A stretch of 64,000 nt of DNA, taken from assembly GCA_963978905.1 (NCBI GenBank), contig OZ022261.1, positions 14,977,475 through 15,041,474 of the forward strand. The letters are read 5' to 3'. Numbering within the stretch: the first letter of the stretch is position 1; every line of letters begins with the position of its first letter. Shown in pieces: positions 1 through 12,065 of this stretch. The position numbers and the translations under genes were made by a program. The notes beneath the pieces are model-generated. The model ran no database searches. It was not told the origin of the DNA and saw only the letters and a list, made by a program, of their open reading frames with translations. The DNA comes from Trichostrongylus colubriformis (Eukaryota; Nematoda; Chromadorea; Rhabditida; Trichostrongylidae).

Positions 1-484
1 TCCACACTCATCCGAAATGTCTTTATCCCGTTTGTTTCACCCCTGCCATACAGCCTGAGATCTCAAAGTGGGAGTTGCTCCTAATCCATGTATATAATGC
101 TGATTCAAGACTCACCCATTCGTGCCAGACTCTTCATGTGGTCTTTCTTTGGATGAATATAAAATCGACTGCAAATGTGGCGTTCATTATCACTTCACCA
201 TCGTGCATTTGTACAAATGGTGCGTCATAGGTATGGAAGTGCAGATCAACATATTTATCCGCGAACTCGGACTTCAGCTTTGGAAGGAACGTCCGATACA
301 GATAGAGAACAGTGAGCAGCTGAAAAACCTAAACTGTGCAAATTGTGGTCACTACATCATTTTTTCAAAATGAGGACCCCTGTCATAGTAGGAGATAACT
401 CCTCCGCAAAGAGGCGGTGCTCTCCGATTGGTCTATGTGCCGTTTACATAGGCTTAGCATTTTTTGCCGTAAACGTGTCAATAC

Positions 485-3400
485 CTTGTTCTCAGATGTG
501 ACGCTAATTCGGGAATGTCTTTGGTGATGGTGAATTGAACGAGTTTTCCCTCGTGAGCGCTGCTAAGCAAACAGTTGGGCACTGTTTCGCCCAACCAGAC
601 AACCATCATCTTTGGGATGAGGCCAGCTTCTGAAGATGCGTGATTGATTGGACCTTCAGATAGGCACCAACTTTTCGTATCAAAACGAACCTTCCCACTG
701 CTCGATGTTTTCCGAATGGCACGTATGAGGGCCATAGACGACGTCAGCCAGTAGTTCTACTTCCGCGAATTCGCTGAAAATTATTGATTGGTTCCCATTT
801 GCAGCCGCTAAGGACTGATGTAAAGGATAATAAAATCTAGTAGTGATAAAATAGAACCCTTGGCGCTATAGAGATTCAGAGACGCCACAAGCGCTGCATC
901 ATTGCACTGTGGGGTCCGAGTGTTATCCGCTTTTTAAATGGTAATCAGAGTTTCAGGAATTTAAGAACAGAACGGCTCTGCCTGCTGAGTAGTCCATGTT
1001 TCCACGGCTGATGTTATCTCTTGGGAAGGACCCATATATTTTAACAGTTCGCCTGACTATTTCCCATTGATCGGTAGAACATGCCCTCACTGAGAGTGGC
1101 ACGTTAAAACCGAATGGTGGTTATACATTGGACTCCAGAGCAAGTACTATCAGTTTTCACCGAGTAATCTAATCGAGGACGGATTAACTATGTAGCTTCG
1201 TGCTGACGAATATGTATATTCAGAAGGCTTTCAACGTAGTGGCAGTTATCGCTTCTGATGTGGTCACACGATGGCAAATTCAATTTCGGACATTTCTTTG
1301 CGGTGCAGCGGCTGATTCACGGTTAGTTTGATTTCATGTCATTTTCTTACTTGGTAGTTCAGAGAGTTCATGCGGTTTTCGACTTACAACTTCTAATATG
1401 CGCATATCCCGGCTCATACAAAATTTCATCAATCAAGATAAGAATCAGCAGATTTTCGCCAATAGAATACAGGCTTGATTGTTCCGATTGCTTAGAACTT
1501 TTGAGAACTAGGAGCGACGAGTCTCTCCTCAAGAAAGCTATTCAGACACTTGAGGAAACGGTAATCCGTAAGGCCAGATCAAATAAGTATTCTGGACGCG
1601 GCAGAGTTTCGTAGCCCAGCTCACTTACCTTTTTCAGGGTTGTTTGTGCAACATGTGACACCCCTGGAAAAATGAAAAAATAGCTCAAATGTGAAAGATC
1701 CGGAACCGCAAGAATTTTTCAAATGACCTAATATGTTTGTCATTTCGAATGAAGTGAACGAAGCAACCTTTGAACAGATGTCGGCGGAAAGAACGCAGTT
1801 CAAACTTCCGAGATGAATGTTGATCTGCTTTCCCCCGTGCGTCTCCAACCACGTGACTGCCGCCGCTTTGCTCCCAGAGTTCTCATAGTCCCGCCCCCGT
1901 GGGTAGTTCTACCTCGTCTTACGCCACTTTGAGGAACCGTATCACAGCCGGATTCCTGTTGCGAGAAACATTGCATGTGGTCCGCAGTAAGCAAATACAA
2001 CATAGGTACTTTATGGGTGAGACAAGAGAACTCGAATTTGGATATCACAAGAACTCGAAAATCCACGATTTCAATACTTAATCTGATACCGCTTCGCAAT
2101 CGCGCGCACTGCCCACTAATTTTTAGGTCACGGCTATACGCGAAAAATGATTCATTTGTTATCCAGCTGCCACGAATACCTCAAACCAACCTGTTATATG
2201 TTACATTTCGCTGCAGGGCATAGTCAAGGTAGAAATCTTATCGGTATATGTAGTGGCAGTGAAAATAAGAACTCATTGAAATTCACAAGCAGAATTGAGC
2301 GAGCAGTTTCACATGCCTGAAAATGATTCTCAACCAATCAAGAACTATCCAACTTTTTATTTGCTCTCTTATTTGTTTGCATAATGAATAACATTGCCAA
2401 AAGTACTGTATTGTTACCTGGTTGTGAATGGCTTTCCACAAAGCGTATGAAATTTCTGTTCATAATAGGTTCACCAACCACGGTAAAACGCCTCCGCCAG
2501 TTCTAAAAAGGTCCAGTTTCTATCTTACAGCACGCAGGGCCCAATTATGGTAGCATTTTTAGAAATTAGGAATAAAGAATGAAGTTTTTTGAGGGTAATC
2601 ATTTATTTGTCGCAGCGCATTCTAGTTCCACTCAGAATCGTGGTGGTAGTGAATGCGATTTGGCCTATGTAATCCTGCGTGTACCAACCGATGTACAAGT
2701 GAGTGTTTTTAACGTCTCAGACGAGTCTGGTACCAATTCACCTGAGGTATGAAAGGCTGGGTTATGGGATGAGATCCCTGCATCATGGGAGTAGGAATGC
2801 GCGTCATCTACCACTACACTTTCTTCCCCTTTTATCAGGAATACTTTCAATGCATACCGAAAGTCAAAGTGCACAGTGTTCGCTGTGCAGTCGCCGACTA
2901 CCATCTGAGGGTGTGCCTGGATGTCCAACACTCGTGCCGATACGTTCCCTTGAATATCCGCCGCCAGAATATCGATCCAACCGGATTCGCGTAACTGAGA
3001 AGGAAACTTTTTTGAAAGAACAGGTGACTCAGGTAGGACCTTCATGATTGCTCGCTTGATTCTACTACTACAGCCTTCGTGGCATAGCTGAAATTCTTTG
3101 AATGCTCAAATAGTTGTGCTGATCGATAACTACAGTTAGTCTAAGAAAGTCAAAAATTGCAATAAAACGCGTTCCCGCGTCTTTTACAGTTTTTCGCCAT
3201 GATTCGATTAGTTATTGACTTTCTATAATATTATATGTATTCTCGAAAGCAGCTCGTCGAGCGGTGGAAGATAGCGCTACATATTTGAGTTTTGTTCCAT
3301 TCGATAGTCTGCCATTTTTTCACATTCTCAAAAATTCAACGGAAAATTTCTTTGAAATGTCATAAACTGGCAAATGAAGTTTTTTTTGAGTTGATTCACG

Positions 3401-5856
3401 GATGTGTGGAGTCCTCATCATTCTAGAAAACCCTCTTTTTCTTCGTGTGCTCCTAAGCAGCAGCTCCGTGGATATTCTGCCGAAAAAAAATCCGTGATTC
3501 AGTGCAGACTCCTGAATGAAATGTGCACCACTCGACTCCCCATGGAAAATGCCACGGAATGATCTGAAAACAGTCCAATAATAAATTTATTATTTTCCTC
3601 TTTTTCGGCACTTTCTTTGCTGTCGATCGACTCCTCAAGCTCTTGCCGGCCTCGTGCGATTCGCGTGCACGGCCGTGGGCACCTTTGACGGCGACTGCTT
3701 TTCCAAGCCGATGCACGTGGTTGTCACGAACGCGGGAACGTAGAGGGTAACTAAACCGGTCAGCTGGCCTCACTTCTATCGCTCTGATCGTGAGTCGAAA
3801 CTGCAAGGGTCTTCCCTAATATCGAAGAGGTGCTGGCGTCCACGGGCTGCTTTTTAGGGCCACACTAAGGAAGAGGGGCTCATTGAAATAGTGAAGATTT
3901 CGAAATTCATACACAACTAGAAAAGAGAAAACATTTCTTTGCCAGCTGACTTATTTCAAAGAAATTTCCCCAAACTTTTCAGAATGTGAAAAAATGGCTT
4001 ACTACCAAAGAGAATCAAAAAATGTGGCGCTCTCTTGTAGAGTTCAGCGAGGAGATTCCGAAAATACATATGTATATAATGCAACTCTAATCAAAAATTC
4101 AATAATTCACCGATTCTTAGCAAAAAAACCATAAAGATGCGAAAATTAGTTTTTGTGAGATTTTCAACTCTTACAGCCTAACTGATCTTATTGTTAGCTT
4201 AATCATGTGAACAGCCCAGTGAAAAGCTCGCTCTCATATCGAAACATCTAGTGGAATGTGCGAGTACTGAACACTCTATTTTGTATTGATTAGCTATCAA
4301 AAGAGCAGTAACCGAAAACCTACCGGCACACCTATCGTATACTCGGCCTCCCACAAGCCGCCGATTTTCACAGCTCTACCACTTGACGACCATGACAGTC
4401 CTTTTTCGTTTAGTAGGAAATTGAAGCTGAATGAATTCAGATCACCCAGTGGTTTGATGGAAAGTCAGTAGTCCAAAGGATGTTTATTCGATCAAAGAAC
4501 ATTTTGCAGTCCGATGAAACTCAGTTGTGCTTTGGTGCACAGTCATGCTATGATCAGCGCTCACTACTGTGCACTAGAGGTCGTCGAATGCGCAGGGTGA
4601 GCGCTTTTTAAGCAGGAAATTCGCGAGGGCGCGTGCGAGGTAAGGACGCCGTATGTAATTGGGTCCTGTAACGATTGTGCACAAGCAATGTAGGCCACGA
4701 TCTCGCTGCAAGACCCAACTATAACGTAGATTGTGGGGTAATTTTTGCGACGTTCTTCTCTCTTCTCGCCATAATCTGAAAGCTGATATCGTCACACTTC
4801 CAGAAACGACCGTGAGTGGGACTCATGGAGAGGGCACCCTGTACAATTCAAGTTTGGGCTATTCCAATCTTTACATCTGCGGTGACGATTATCTGAGAGG
4901 GAATCCCCTCCAAGGATGCCACCTGGGCTTCAACCCGAAAGAGGCAGCGAATAGCTACGAGTAGCTGACCGCGAATGTATATTTTATATTATTTTTCTCA
5001 ACACAGTCCCTTTCTTCTATTTCTTCTATTTTTTTGGTTCTCAGATGTTGACTATATCTCGATAGAGCAATATAACAAAATGCAATCAACAAAATTATTT
5101 TTTTCAAGAATCAAAGCCTGTATGTGGCATAGAAAAACAAATTTTGAAAAGACATTTGTCAGAAACTGTTGCAAAAAATTTTCTACAAGTTGATGCATGT
5201 GTTCGGCACCGTAGCACCCAGCGTCACACGCCGTAAGAGTGACTTTTGTTCCAGTGACACATACCCAATGCACAGAGAGCGCATTGAAAATGGTGAAAAG
5301 TGTTACGATAGCAGCTTTTCCCCAGACTGCAAAATCCCCCATTTAATTTGCATGCTAACAGCCGATTTGGGGCCAGGAATCAATCCCCCGTACTTTACTG
5401 TGAATGGATCACTCTTTGCAGATTGCTGCAACATTCACGCGCTTCAGCACGGGGTGTCAAATTTCTGAACGATATTGAAACAACTAAGCAATGCTGAGGA
5501 ACAGTAATTATCAGCAAATATTCTTTTTCCGGAATTTTTGCAGGTCCACTCAGGTTTTGAGACTCCTACGTGAACGATTCTGTAAGAAACGACATTTTAA
5601 ATTGAATATACTGCAATAATTAATCGCGTTCGTTTATAACTCACCTGAGCTGTCGTAGACAATATAATTCCACTCACTTTGGTGACTTGAACTTGGTAAT
5701 GTTCAGATTATGCGCGGCCACAACGCCTCGTCCTGGTCCAGCGGTAATATCGAGCGTGATGTCCGGAATGACGATTTTCGGTATTTCGAGGTCCACCTGG
5801 TGGAAGAATGTAGCATACACAATAGAAACCAGTGAAAAATATAAAAGTGCATTCAA
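485..5856 (-). CDS. BPI/LBP-family lipid-binding protein, partial gene (3 exons recognised)
   Basis: Three - strand exons share the signature of secreted bactericidal/permeability-increasing and LPS-binding proteins, which bind lipids in two barrel-like domains. Exon 5856-5678 starts with ATG, has a hydrophobic leader (MNALLYFSLVSIVYA) and continues with IPKIVIPDITLDI, then a GPGRG turn and an LNITKFKSP strand, as at the N-terminus of nematode BPI-like proteins such as NRF-5. It ends at a GTGAGT donor. Exon 2994-2858 follows a TTTCCTTCTCAG acceptor, reads GWIDILAADIQ...VVGDCTANTVHFDF (end of the first domain, with its conserved Cys) and ends at GTATGC. Exon 735-485 carries a VVWLGETVPNCLLSSAHEGK-like stretch and ELASHLRT, as in the second domain, and ends at GTATTG. 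Its true acceptor is not fixed. Intermediate exons were not found and the 3' end lies beyond the window. Intron space holds a large foldback repeat. The family call is from pattern memory, not a search. Confidence 0.55.
3170..4140. repeat. Large foldback element (imperfect ~300-bp inverted arms)
   Basis: The stretch around 3310-3390 (ATTTTTTCACATTCT, then GGAAATTTCTTTGAAAT-like) recurs as its reverse complement around 3945-4010, and weaker pairing extends outward on both sides. This gives two diverged inverted arms around a centre of a few hundred bases. There is no transposase. It lies in what would be intron space of the BPI-like gene. Ends are approximate. Confidence 0.6.
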
Positions 5857-6314
5857 TGACGACTACTTCAGAGCCCTTCACCGTGAGCTATGCACCGATT
5901 TTGTGACGTGATCCAGAGGGCAGTGGTTGGGTGATGTTAGTATTGGGAATTTCTAAAGTGAGTCATCCAAAATGAAAACCGAGGTACGGGTCTGGAAAAG
6001 TTCCGATGAAAATGAGAGCTCCGGGCTTTGTAAGTTCGTTTTCTTCAACAGAGTTTTCCCGGTTTTGATGATCCGCCCTTTTCTCAGCGGGCCAGCACTT
6101 TTTCAGAATTACGTTGGGCAGGGGGTTTTATCTGTCGAGTGTTTGACTGTTCTATTCCATTCTTTTACTTCCATACTATTGAGCACATCGACGTTCATAA
6201 TCACGAGTATCTTCATATTCAACCCTAACTACCTCTACTACTGGTTAGTGTGGGTGTTTGGGTGTCAAGACGCGCCATGCAGTTTTCGTCGCTGCGCGCA
6301 CCATATGCAATCCT

Positions 6315-6421
6315 GCCGCGGTCATACTTTACGCAGCTGCGTTAGCTGACGCCGGCACTGGCGTCGTGCCGGCGTCGAGCCGGCGTCAACTAACGCAACT
6401 GCGTAAAGTATGACCGCGGCC
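6315..6421. mobile_element. Palindromic MITE, family P (copy 1)
   Basis: The ends read GCCGCGGTCATACTTTACGC and the matching reverse complement GCGTAAAGTATGACCGCGGC. The arms are about 40 bp around a short GC-rich centre of GCCGG repeats. It is the same family as the copies at 10582, 24376 and 33607. There is no coding capacity. Confidence 0.75.
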
Positions 6422-6920
6422 TAACCTTTTCATTTACAAATATCAGTGTTTCCATATACTCTTTCCATTCTTGCCTACTTCCGGTGTCCTTAAAAGCTAC
6501 GAGTAGTTTTAGTTACTGTTGTTAGACGGCATATTCAACTATTTAACTCATTGTTATTTTTCCTTTTGAAGCACGATGTAGTTGTCAAAAAGCCCTGCAT
6601 AATGCCAGTCTGATTGGGTAGCTGGGTAATGGTACGCTCATGCGTTGAACTTATGGATTTCAAGGCGTTTAATACTAAAATACTAATACATATCTGTGTT
6701 CAGCGACAGCTGCACTAATTTGCATTTGTTCTAAATCGTGAGTCCTCCTTACATACCTTAATACTTGCAATTTGATTTGGAACGGAGAATTTTAGAACGT
6801 TAGGAATCAGATTGAAGGTTTTTTCTGAATTATATTATTCTTGAGTGGAGGTCTGTAAGCAAAATTCGGGGGCTAACCCCAACCTCACAAATGGGTTAGG
6901 ATACACAGAGTGACTGACTG

Positions 6921-8706
6921 ACGACGCCGGCCGGCATGAGGCCGGCAGCAGCACGCCGGCCGGCATGAGGCCGGCAGCAGGACGTCGGCCGGCATGAGGT
7001 CGGCAGCAGCACGTCGGCCGGCATGAGGCCGGCAGAGGACGTCGGCCGGCATGAGGCCGGCACAGCACGCCGGCTGGCATGAGGCCGGCAGCAGGACGTC
7101 GGCCGGCATGAGGTCGGCAGCAGCACGTCGGCCGGCATGAGGCCGGCAGCAGCACGTCGGCCGGCATGAGGCCGGCAGCAGGACGTCGGCCGGCATGAGG
7201 CCGGCAGCAGGACGTCGGCCGGCACGAGGCCGGCAGCAGGACGTCGGCCGGCATGAGGCCGGCAGCAGGACGTCGGCCGGCATGAGGCCGGCAGCAGGAC
7301 GTCGGCCGGCATGAGGCCGGCAGCAGGACGTCGGCCGGCATGAGGTCGGCAGCAGCACGTCGGCCGGCATGAGGCCGGCAGCAGCACGTCGGCCGGCATG
7401 AGGCCGGCAGCAGGACGTCGGCCGGCATGAGGCCGGCAGCAGGACGTCGGCCGGCACGAGGCCGGCAGCAGGACGTCGGCCGGCATGAGGCCGGCAGCAG
7501 GACGTCGGCCGGCATGAGGCCGGCAGCAGGACGTCGGCCGGCATGAGGCCGGCAGCAGCACGTCGGAGGCCGGCAGCAGGACGTCGGCCGGCATGAGGCC
7601 GGCAGCAGCACGTCGGCCGGCATGAGGCCGGCAGCAGGACGTCGGCCGGCATGAGGCCGGCAGCAGCACGTCGGCCGGCATGAGGCCGGCAGCAGGACGT
7701 CGGCCGGCATGAGGCCGGCAGCAGGACGTCGGCCGGCATGAGGCCGGCAGCAGGACGTCGGCCGGCATGAGGCCGGCAGCAGGACGTCGGCCGGCATGAG
7801 GCCGGCAGCAGGACGTCGGCCGGCATGAGGCCGGCAGCAGGACGTCGGCCGGCATGAGGCCGGCAGCAGCACGCCGGCCGGCATGAGGCCGGCAGCAGGA
7901 CGTCGGCCGGCATGAGGCCGGCAGCAGGACGTCGGCCGGCATGAGGCCGGCAGCAGCACGCCGGCTGGCATGAGGCCGGCAGCAGCACGTCGGCCGGCAT
8001 GAGGCCGGCAGCAGGACGTCGGCTGGCATGAGGCCGGCAGCAGGACGTCGGCCGGCATGAGGCCGGCAGCAGGACGTCGGCCGGCATGAGGCCGGCAGCA
8101 GGACGTCGGCCGGCATGAGGCCGGCAGCAGCACGTCGGCCGGCATGAGGTCGGCAGCAGGACGTCGGCCGGCATGAGGCCGGCAGCAGGACGTCGGCCGG
8201 CATGAGTCCGGCAGCAGGACGTCGGCCGGCATGAGGCCGGCAGCAGGACGTCGGCCGGCATGAGGCCGGCAGCAGGACGTCGGCCGGCATGAGGCCGGCA
8301 GCAGGACGTCGGCCGGCATGAGGCCGGCAGCAGGACGTCGGCCGGCATGAGGCCGGCAGCAGGACGTCGGCCGGCATGAGGCCGGCAGCAGCACGCCGGC
8401 TGGCATGAGGCCGGCAGCAGGACGTCGGCCGGCATGAGGCCGGCAGCAGGACGTCGGCTGGCATGAGGCCGGCAGCAGGACGTCGGCCGGCATGAGGCCG
8501 GCAGCAGGACGTCGGCCGGCATGAGGCCGGCAGCAGGACGTCGGCCGGGATGAGGCCGGCAGCAGGACGTCGGCCGGCATGAGGCCGGCAGCAGGACGTC
8601 GGCCGGCATGAGGCCGGCAGCAGGACGTCGGCCGGCATGAGGCCGGCAGCAGGACGTCGGCCGGCATGAGGCCGGCAGCAGGACGTCGGCCGGCATGAGG
8701 CCGGCA
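6921..8706. repeat. 29-bp GC-rich minisatellite, about 62 tandem units
   Basis: The unit combines GACGTCGGCCGGCATGAGG with CCGGCAGCAG (29 bp). It is repeated nearly without interruption, with variants such as GCACGTCGG, GCTGGCATG and GAGGTCGG, and one short unit near 7560. Each unit can fold on itself (CCGGC ATGAG GCCGG) and contains the palindromes GACGTC and GGCCGG. Because 29 is not a multiple of 3 and the - strand unit has no stop, all three - strand frames stay open for 600-plus codons and give the same 29-residue repeat. They should not be read as genes. Confidence 0.95.
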
Positions 8707-10002
8707 AATGTATCGTAACGAAAACTCTTGCCAATTTTTGCACTTTTTTGTATTGACCTACTGCTTCTGGTTTTGCGCATTGCCTGCGTTCATTGCAAGT
8801 ATTTCGCGGTATTAAGCTTTGTTGCGATCCCAAGACGGATGACAAAATTGATGACTTAGTGAGTCAGCATTGTCAGTTCATCTTTTCCTTTACAGCAGTG
8901 AGTTGACGTCACCCCCTGTGATAGTGCAGCTTCAGTTTTGGTTGTCAATATGTATTAGACTCCTCCATGCAATGGACAGTCGCCTAAACAAACACTTTGG
9001 AAAAATGCAGGACCAGTTTTTGAGTGGAATCGTCCTTCTTCCGGTCTTTTATAAGTCTGGCGCTGCGCGACCAATTCCCGCTGTCCCTTCAACTCATTTT
9101 GTTGCCATTGACTGCACTGTTGTGTGGTTTTTAATGTTGCTTCGAAAACGTGCTCCTCTTCCGGTGCCCACTAAATCTCATGCAACGTGGGAATGAGTGC
9201 CCCCAACTGCATCAGTTTAATATTTCTGTCCCCTATGTCTACTAAATCAAGATCGGATTTGCATGATCCCAGCAGATTCTGTCGGTGCCAATCCTGCTCA
9301 TTACATTAGAGTCAGCGAAGAAGAGCGCAATGGATCGCACTTTCCCCAACCCTACTTTCATCGGAAACTGTGGACCTACATTTCATAAAAGTCTCATACT
9401 GTTTCATGCACATTTCGATGAACATGCCGCTTCGAGACCTCGGTGTTCCCTAAACTCTTGAACCTGCTTTGATTAGCAAAAACTAGTTTACTTGATACCT
9501 TATACTCATTGATACCTACATATATCGATTGAGGAGTAAACTTAATCACAGTCATGTGATTCACTCGCATGAATCCTTAAGTTTTGTTGACATTGGCGTT
9601 CCAGTGAAGGTTCGTTAACGGTCGCCTTCTAACCAAATTGTTTTAGGTATTCTCCTGTCCTTTTCCTGTTTTCCACTTATCCTTTGTGTTTTCATTTTAA
9701 ACTAATTTTGTCAGTCAAGCAGGCAAGACTGGACGAGGAAAAGGGACACATGTCCAAATAGTTTTCGATCGTATTCTCATTAAGTTCGATTGAAATCAAC
9801 TTCTACTTTCGCGGTTGTTTCGAGTAGTGTGTATTAAATGTATAGGGCAAAAAAGTGTTGCCGTTCAGCAAAACTAGTTTTAAGGGGTAGGGGCTGAAGT
9901 CAGAATTAGCGATTGCCATTCGGCGATTCCGAAATTTAGGGTCTGGCGTTTTGGCATACGTGATCGGGAGCGGAATCGCGAAGTCAAGCTTCAGGAATCT
10001 AA
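8707..10002. other. Unannotated spacer
   Basis: This is ordinary AT-rich sequence. I see no exon set, repeat pair or terminal inverted repeat. The longest reading frame (8870-9196, + strand) has no recognisable protein character. Confidence 0.4.
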
Positions 10003-10165
10003 GGCCGCGTTCATACTTTGCGCCGGGAGGGCGTGGCTGTGTTCAAAGGAAGCGAGGTAGAGTGACACGGAAGAGGTGCAAGGACGACGCAGGTATCGAG
10101 ACAGGGTTGTACAGGCGGAGTTGCAGGACGCCCTGCTGCCGGCGCCACAAAGTATGAACGCAGCC
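10003..10165. mobile_element. Palindromic MITE relative, family P (copy 2, variant ends)
   Basis: It begins GGCCGCGTTCATACTTTGCG and ends with the complementary CAAAGTATGAACGCAGCC. The internal part (GGGAGGGCGTGGC against GGACGCCCTGC) also pairs loosely. The motif is GTTCATAC rather than GGTCATAC, which marks a subfamily shared with the element at 36017. Confidence 0.6.
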
Positions 10166-10581
10166 CTATGACTTCCTCCTTGATTTTCATGGAAGGTGGA
10201 GGGGGCAGAGAAACAAGACGACAGAAATTATTTCTGATATTTGTAGTGCAGTTAAATATTCAATGTTTTTAACTTGCGAAATCGGACGCAACACAAAGAT
10301 CGGGAAAAGAAGGTACCTTTTAAGTTCCCAGGTAATTGTTTCCCAAGACTACCATTCGGATGTAATACGCCAGGCCAAGAGGACAGTCTTTGGATGGGTG
10401 TGTATTGTTTTGGAAGGATTTCACAATGCAGCGCGCAAGCTAGAGTAGTCGTAGGTGGTCGAATCTAAAGCGATTACCATGTTCTGTGCCTCATTTCAGG
10501 CGCCATCGCTTATTGACCCAACTACGCACGGCGCCCCTAACTCGCACGCATTGCGTCGCACGCTGCATGCGAAATCCTGTC

Positions 10582-10673
10582 TTAGGCCGCGGTCATACTT
10601 TGCGCAGCTGCGTTAGTTGACGCCGGCGCCGGCGTCAACCAACGCAGCTGCGCAAAGTATGACCGCGGCCTAA
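10582..10673. mobile_element. Palindromic MITE, family P (copy 3, near-perfect palindrome)
   Basis: Two 46-bp arms with essentially no spacer run from TTAGGCCGCGGTCATACTTT to its complement ending CCGCGGCCTAA. They meet at GCCGGC/GCCGGC, and only one mismatch was seen. The outer TTA/TAA may be a 3-bp target duplication or part of the arm. Confidence 0.8.
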
Positions 10674-11363
10674 CGATACGCACCCCTCCTCTCCAATCCA
10701 ATACCAGTCATTAACACGTTGACGACGAGCCGTTTTTTTCATGGATTGCCCATGGGACGGCGCATTTCTCTTCGTAGAAACTTGATAGTTTTTGGATAAA
10801 TGAACGGCTACGGCCAAAATGTTCCAAGAAATGCAAAAATTTAGAATGCGGTCTCAATCCTTGACACGATTTAGCTTTTATTGCTCCAGTCTTCCGAGAT
10901 CAGTCCAGTTTTTACCAATTTTTACAGCAAATTTGGTTGGAAATTTCTCTCCATAGAAAGTTTACCTTCTGAGGATGAATATTACACCCGCTCGGCTCAA
11001 AACTGCTTGGCGCGTGCAATAGGCGCTGCATAAACGGTAGTTTTTCGCCATTTCTTGCATGACTTGCGCCTCAAACTGTCTGGCGCCCGCGCCCTAGACG
11101 CTACTTTGACAAAGCTCTATTTTTTATGGCTTGCATGTGGAAGTGCCCTTTTACTCTTCGTTGAAACGGTGCAACCAACGCAGGGGAACGCATGCCTTAT
11201 CGATCACGTCGAGCGCGCGAATCGATCGCGGAGTCTGAACGCTGCCTAAAGGATATCGAAGTAGGAACTCCGCAAGTACCATCATCCTTATGAGTGATCT
11301 TGTCACCATGAGCCTTAGTCTCAGAGTTTCCTAGCCGTAGACCGCCTTAGTCACGCTTGGTTT

Positions 11364-11666
11364 TTGTATTGCGAGAAGATCAAGAAAATTAAAATCAATC
11401 ACTTCAAGGAGTTGATTGTGGAAGACTTGTTGTTCCAGAACTTGAACAACATAACTAGCAGCTCAAGGTCACGAAAGCGCAAGCTAATATCTGACCCAAA
11501 TGCGAAAGCTAAAAACAGACGACTTTGCTCCGACTGTTACAGCTCAATCTCTGCAACTGCTGGCAGATCGACGGCTAGGAAACTGGCTAAGAAGACCAAG
11601 TCAAGATGCAGTCTGTGTAACAAATTCTGCTGTTTAGATTGTTTCCAAAAATCTCCTAGTTGTTGA
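11364..11666 (+). pseudogene. piggyBac transposase C-terminal Cys-rich remnant
   Basis: This 100-codon reading frame has a basic stretch (SRKRKL) followed by CSDC, then RCSLCNKFCCLDCF and a final Cys. The Cys pairs are spaced like the zinc-binding tail found at the C-terminus of piggyBac-type transposases. It sits inside TTAA-bounded inverted repeats and is too short for a whole transposase (usually around 500-600 residues). Its ATG is probably internal to the ancestral gene. The assignment depends on the Cys pattern plus the termini. A chance Cys-rich frame is the alternative. Confidence 0.5.
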
Positions 11667-11815
11667 TTAACTGCATAAGCATTATTTTTTTTGCGTGAAT
11701 GTATGTATTGCTGCAAAGTGAACTATATTTATTATAAGTAAAAATGAAGGACAAGCCTTGAAAGCTATTCATATTTGGTTGATTCCAATACAAAATATAA
11801 TACTTCTTCATCGTC

Positions 11816-12065
11816 GCCTGGCGGTTTTGTGGCAAGCGGTTGTGAAATTCGTGTTCACGGCATCAAATTACCCCAGTGTACAAGTTTTCAGCTAATTTGG
11901 TGATTTGCGGTATTTTGGCGCCGGGGCCTGTGGCGCGGGCGCCTGGCGGTTTTGTGGCAAGCGGTTGTGAAATTCGTGTTCACGGCATCAAATTACCCCA
12001 CTGTACAAGTTTTCAGCTAATTTGGTGATTTACGGTATTTTGGCGCCAGCGCCTGTGGCGCGGGC
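11816..12065. repeat. Tandem duplication, ~125-bp unit x2
   Basis: GCCTGGCGGTTTTGTGGCAA starts at 11816 and again at 11941. The two copies are nearly identical through TTGGTGATTT and GGTATTTTGGCGCC. They lie in the 3' part of the piggyBac-like element. A segment (AAATTCGTGTTCACGGCATC) resembles the centre of the large foldbacks at 27.2 and 40.5 kb. Confidence 0.8.

Noticed and set aside
3453..3806. 117-codon - strand frame
   Set aside because: It lies in the foldback's centre and its composition is not protein-like. No convincing splice sites.
5052..5342. - strand frame with TLTACDAGC as another BPI exon
   Set aside because: It is weakly similar, but the phase from exon 1 does not fit and stops intervene in the compatible frame.
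6921..8706. CRISPR-like array
   Set aside because: There are no unique spacers between repeats, the units are directly tandem, and the setting is eukaryotic.
6835..8845. Three overlapping 610-649-codon reading frames on the - strand
   Set aside because: They are the same 29-bp satellite read in three frames. The unit has no stop on that strand and 29 is not divisible by 3. No start, splice or domain evidence.
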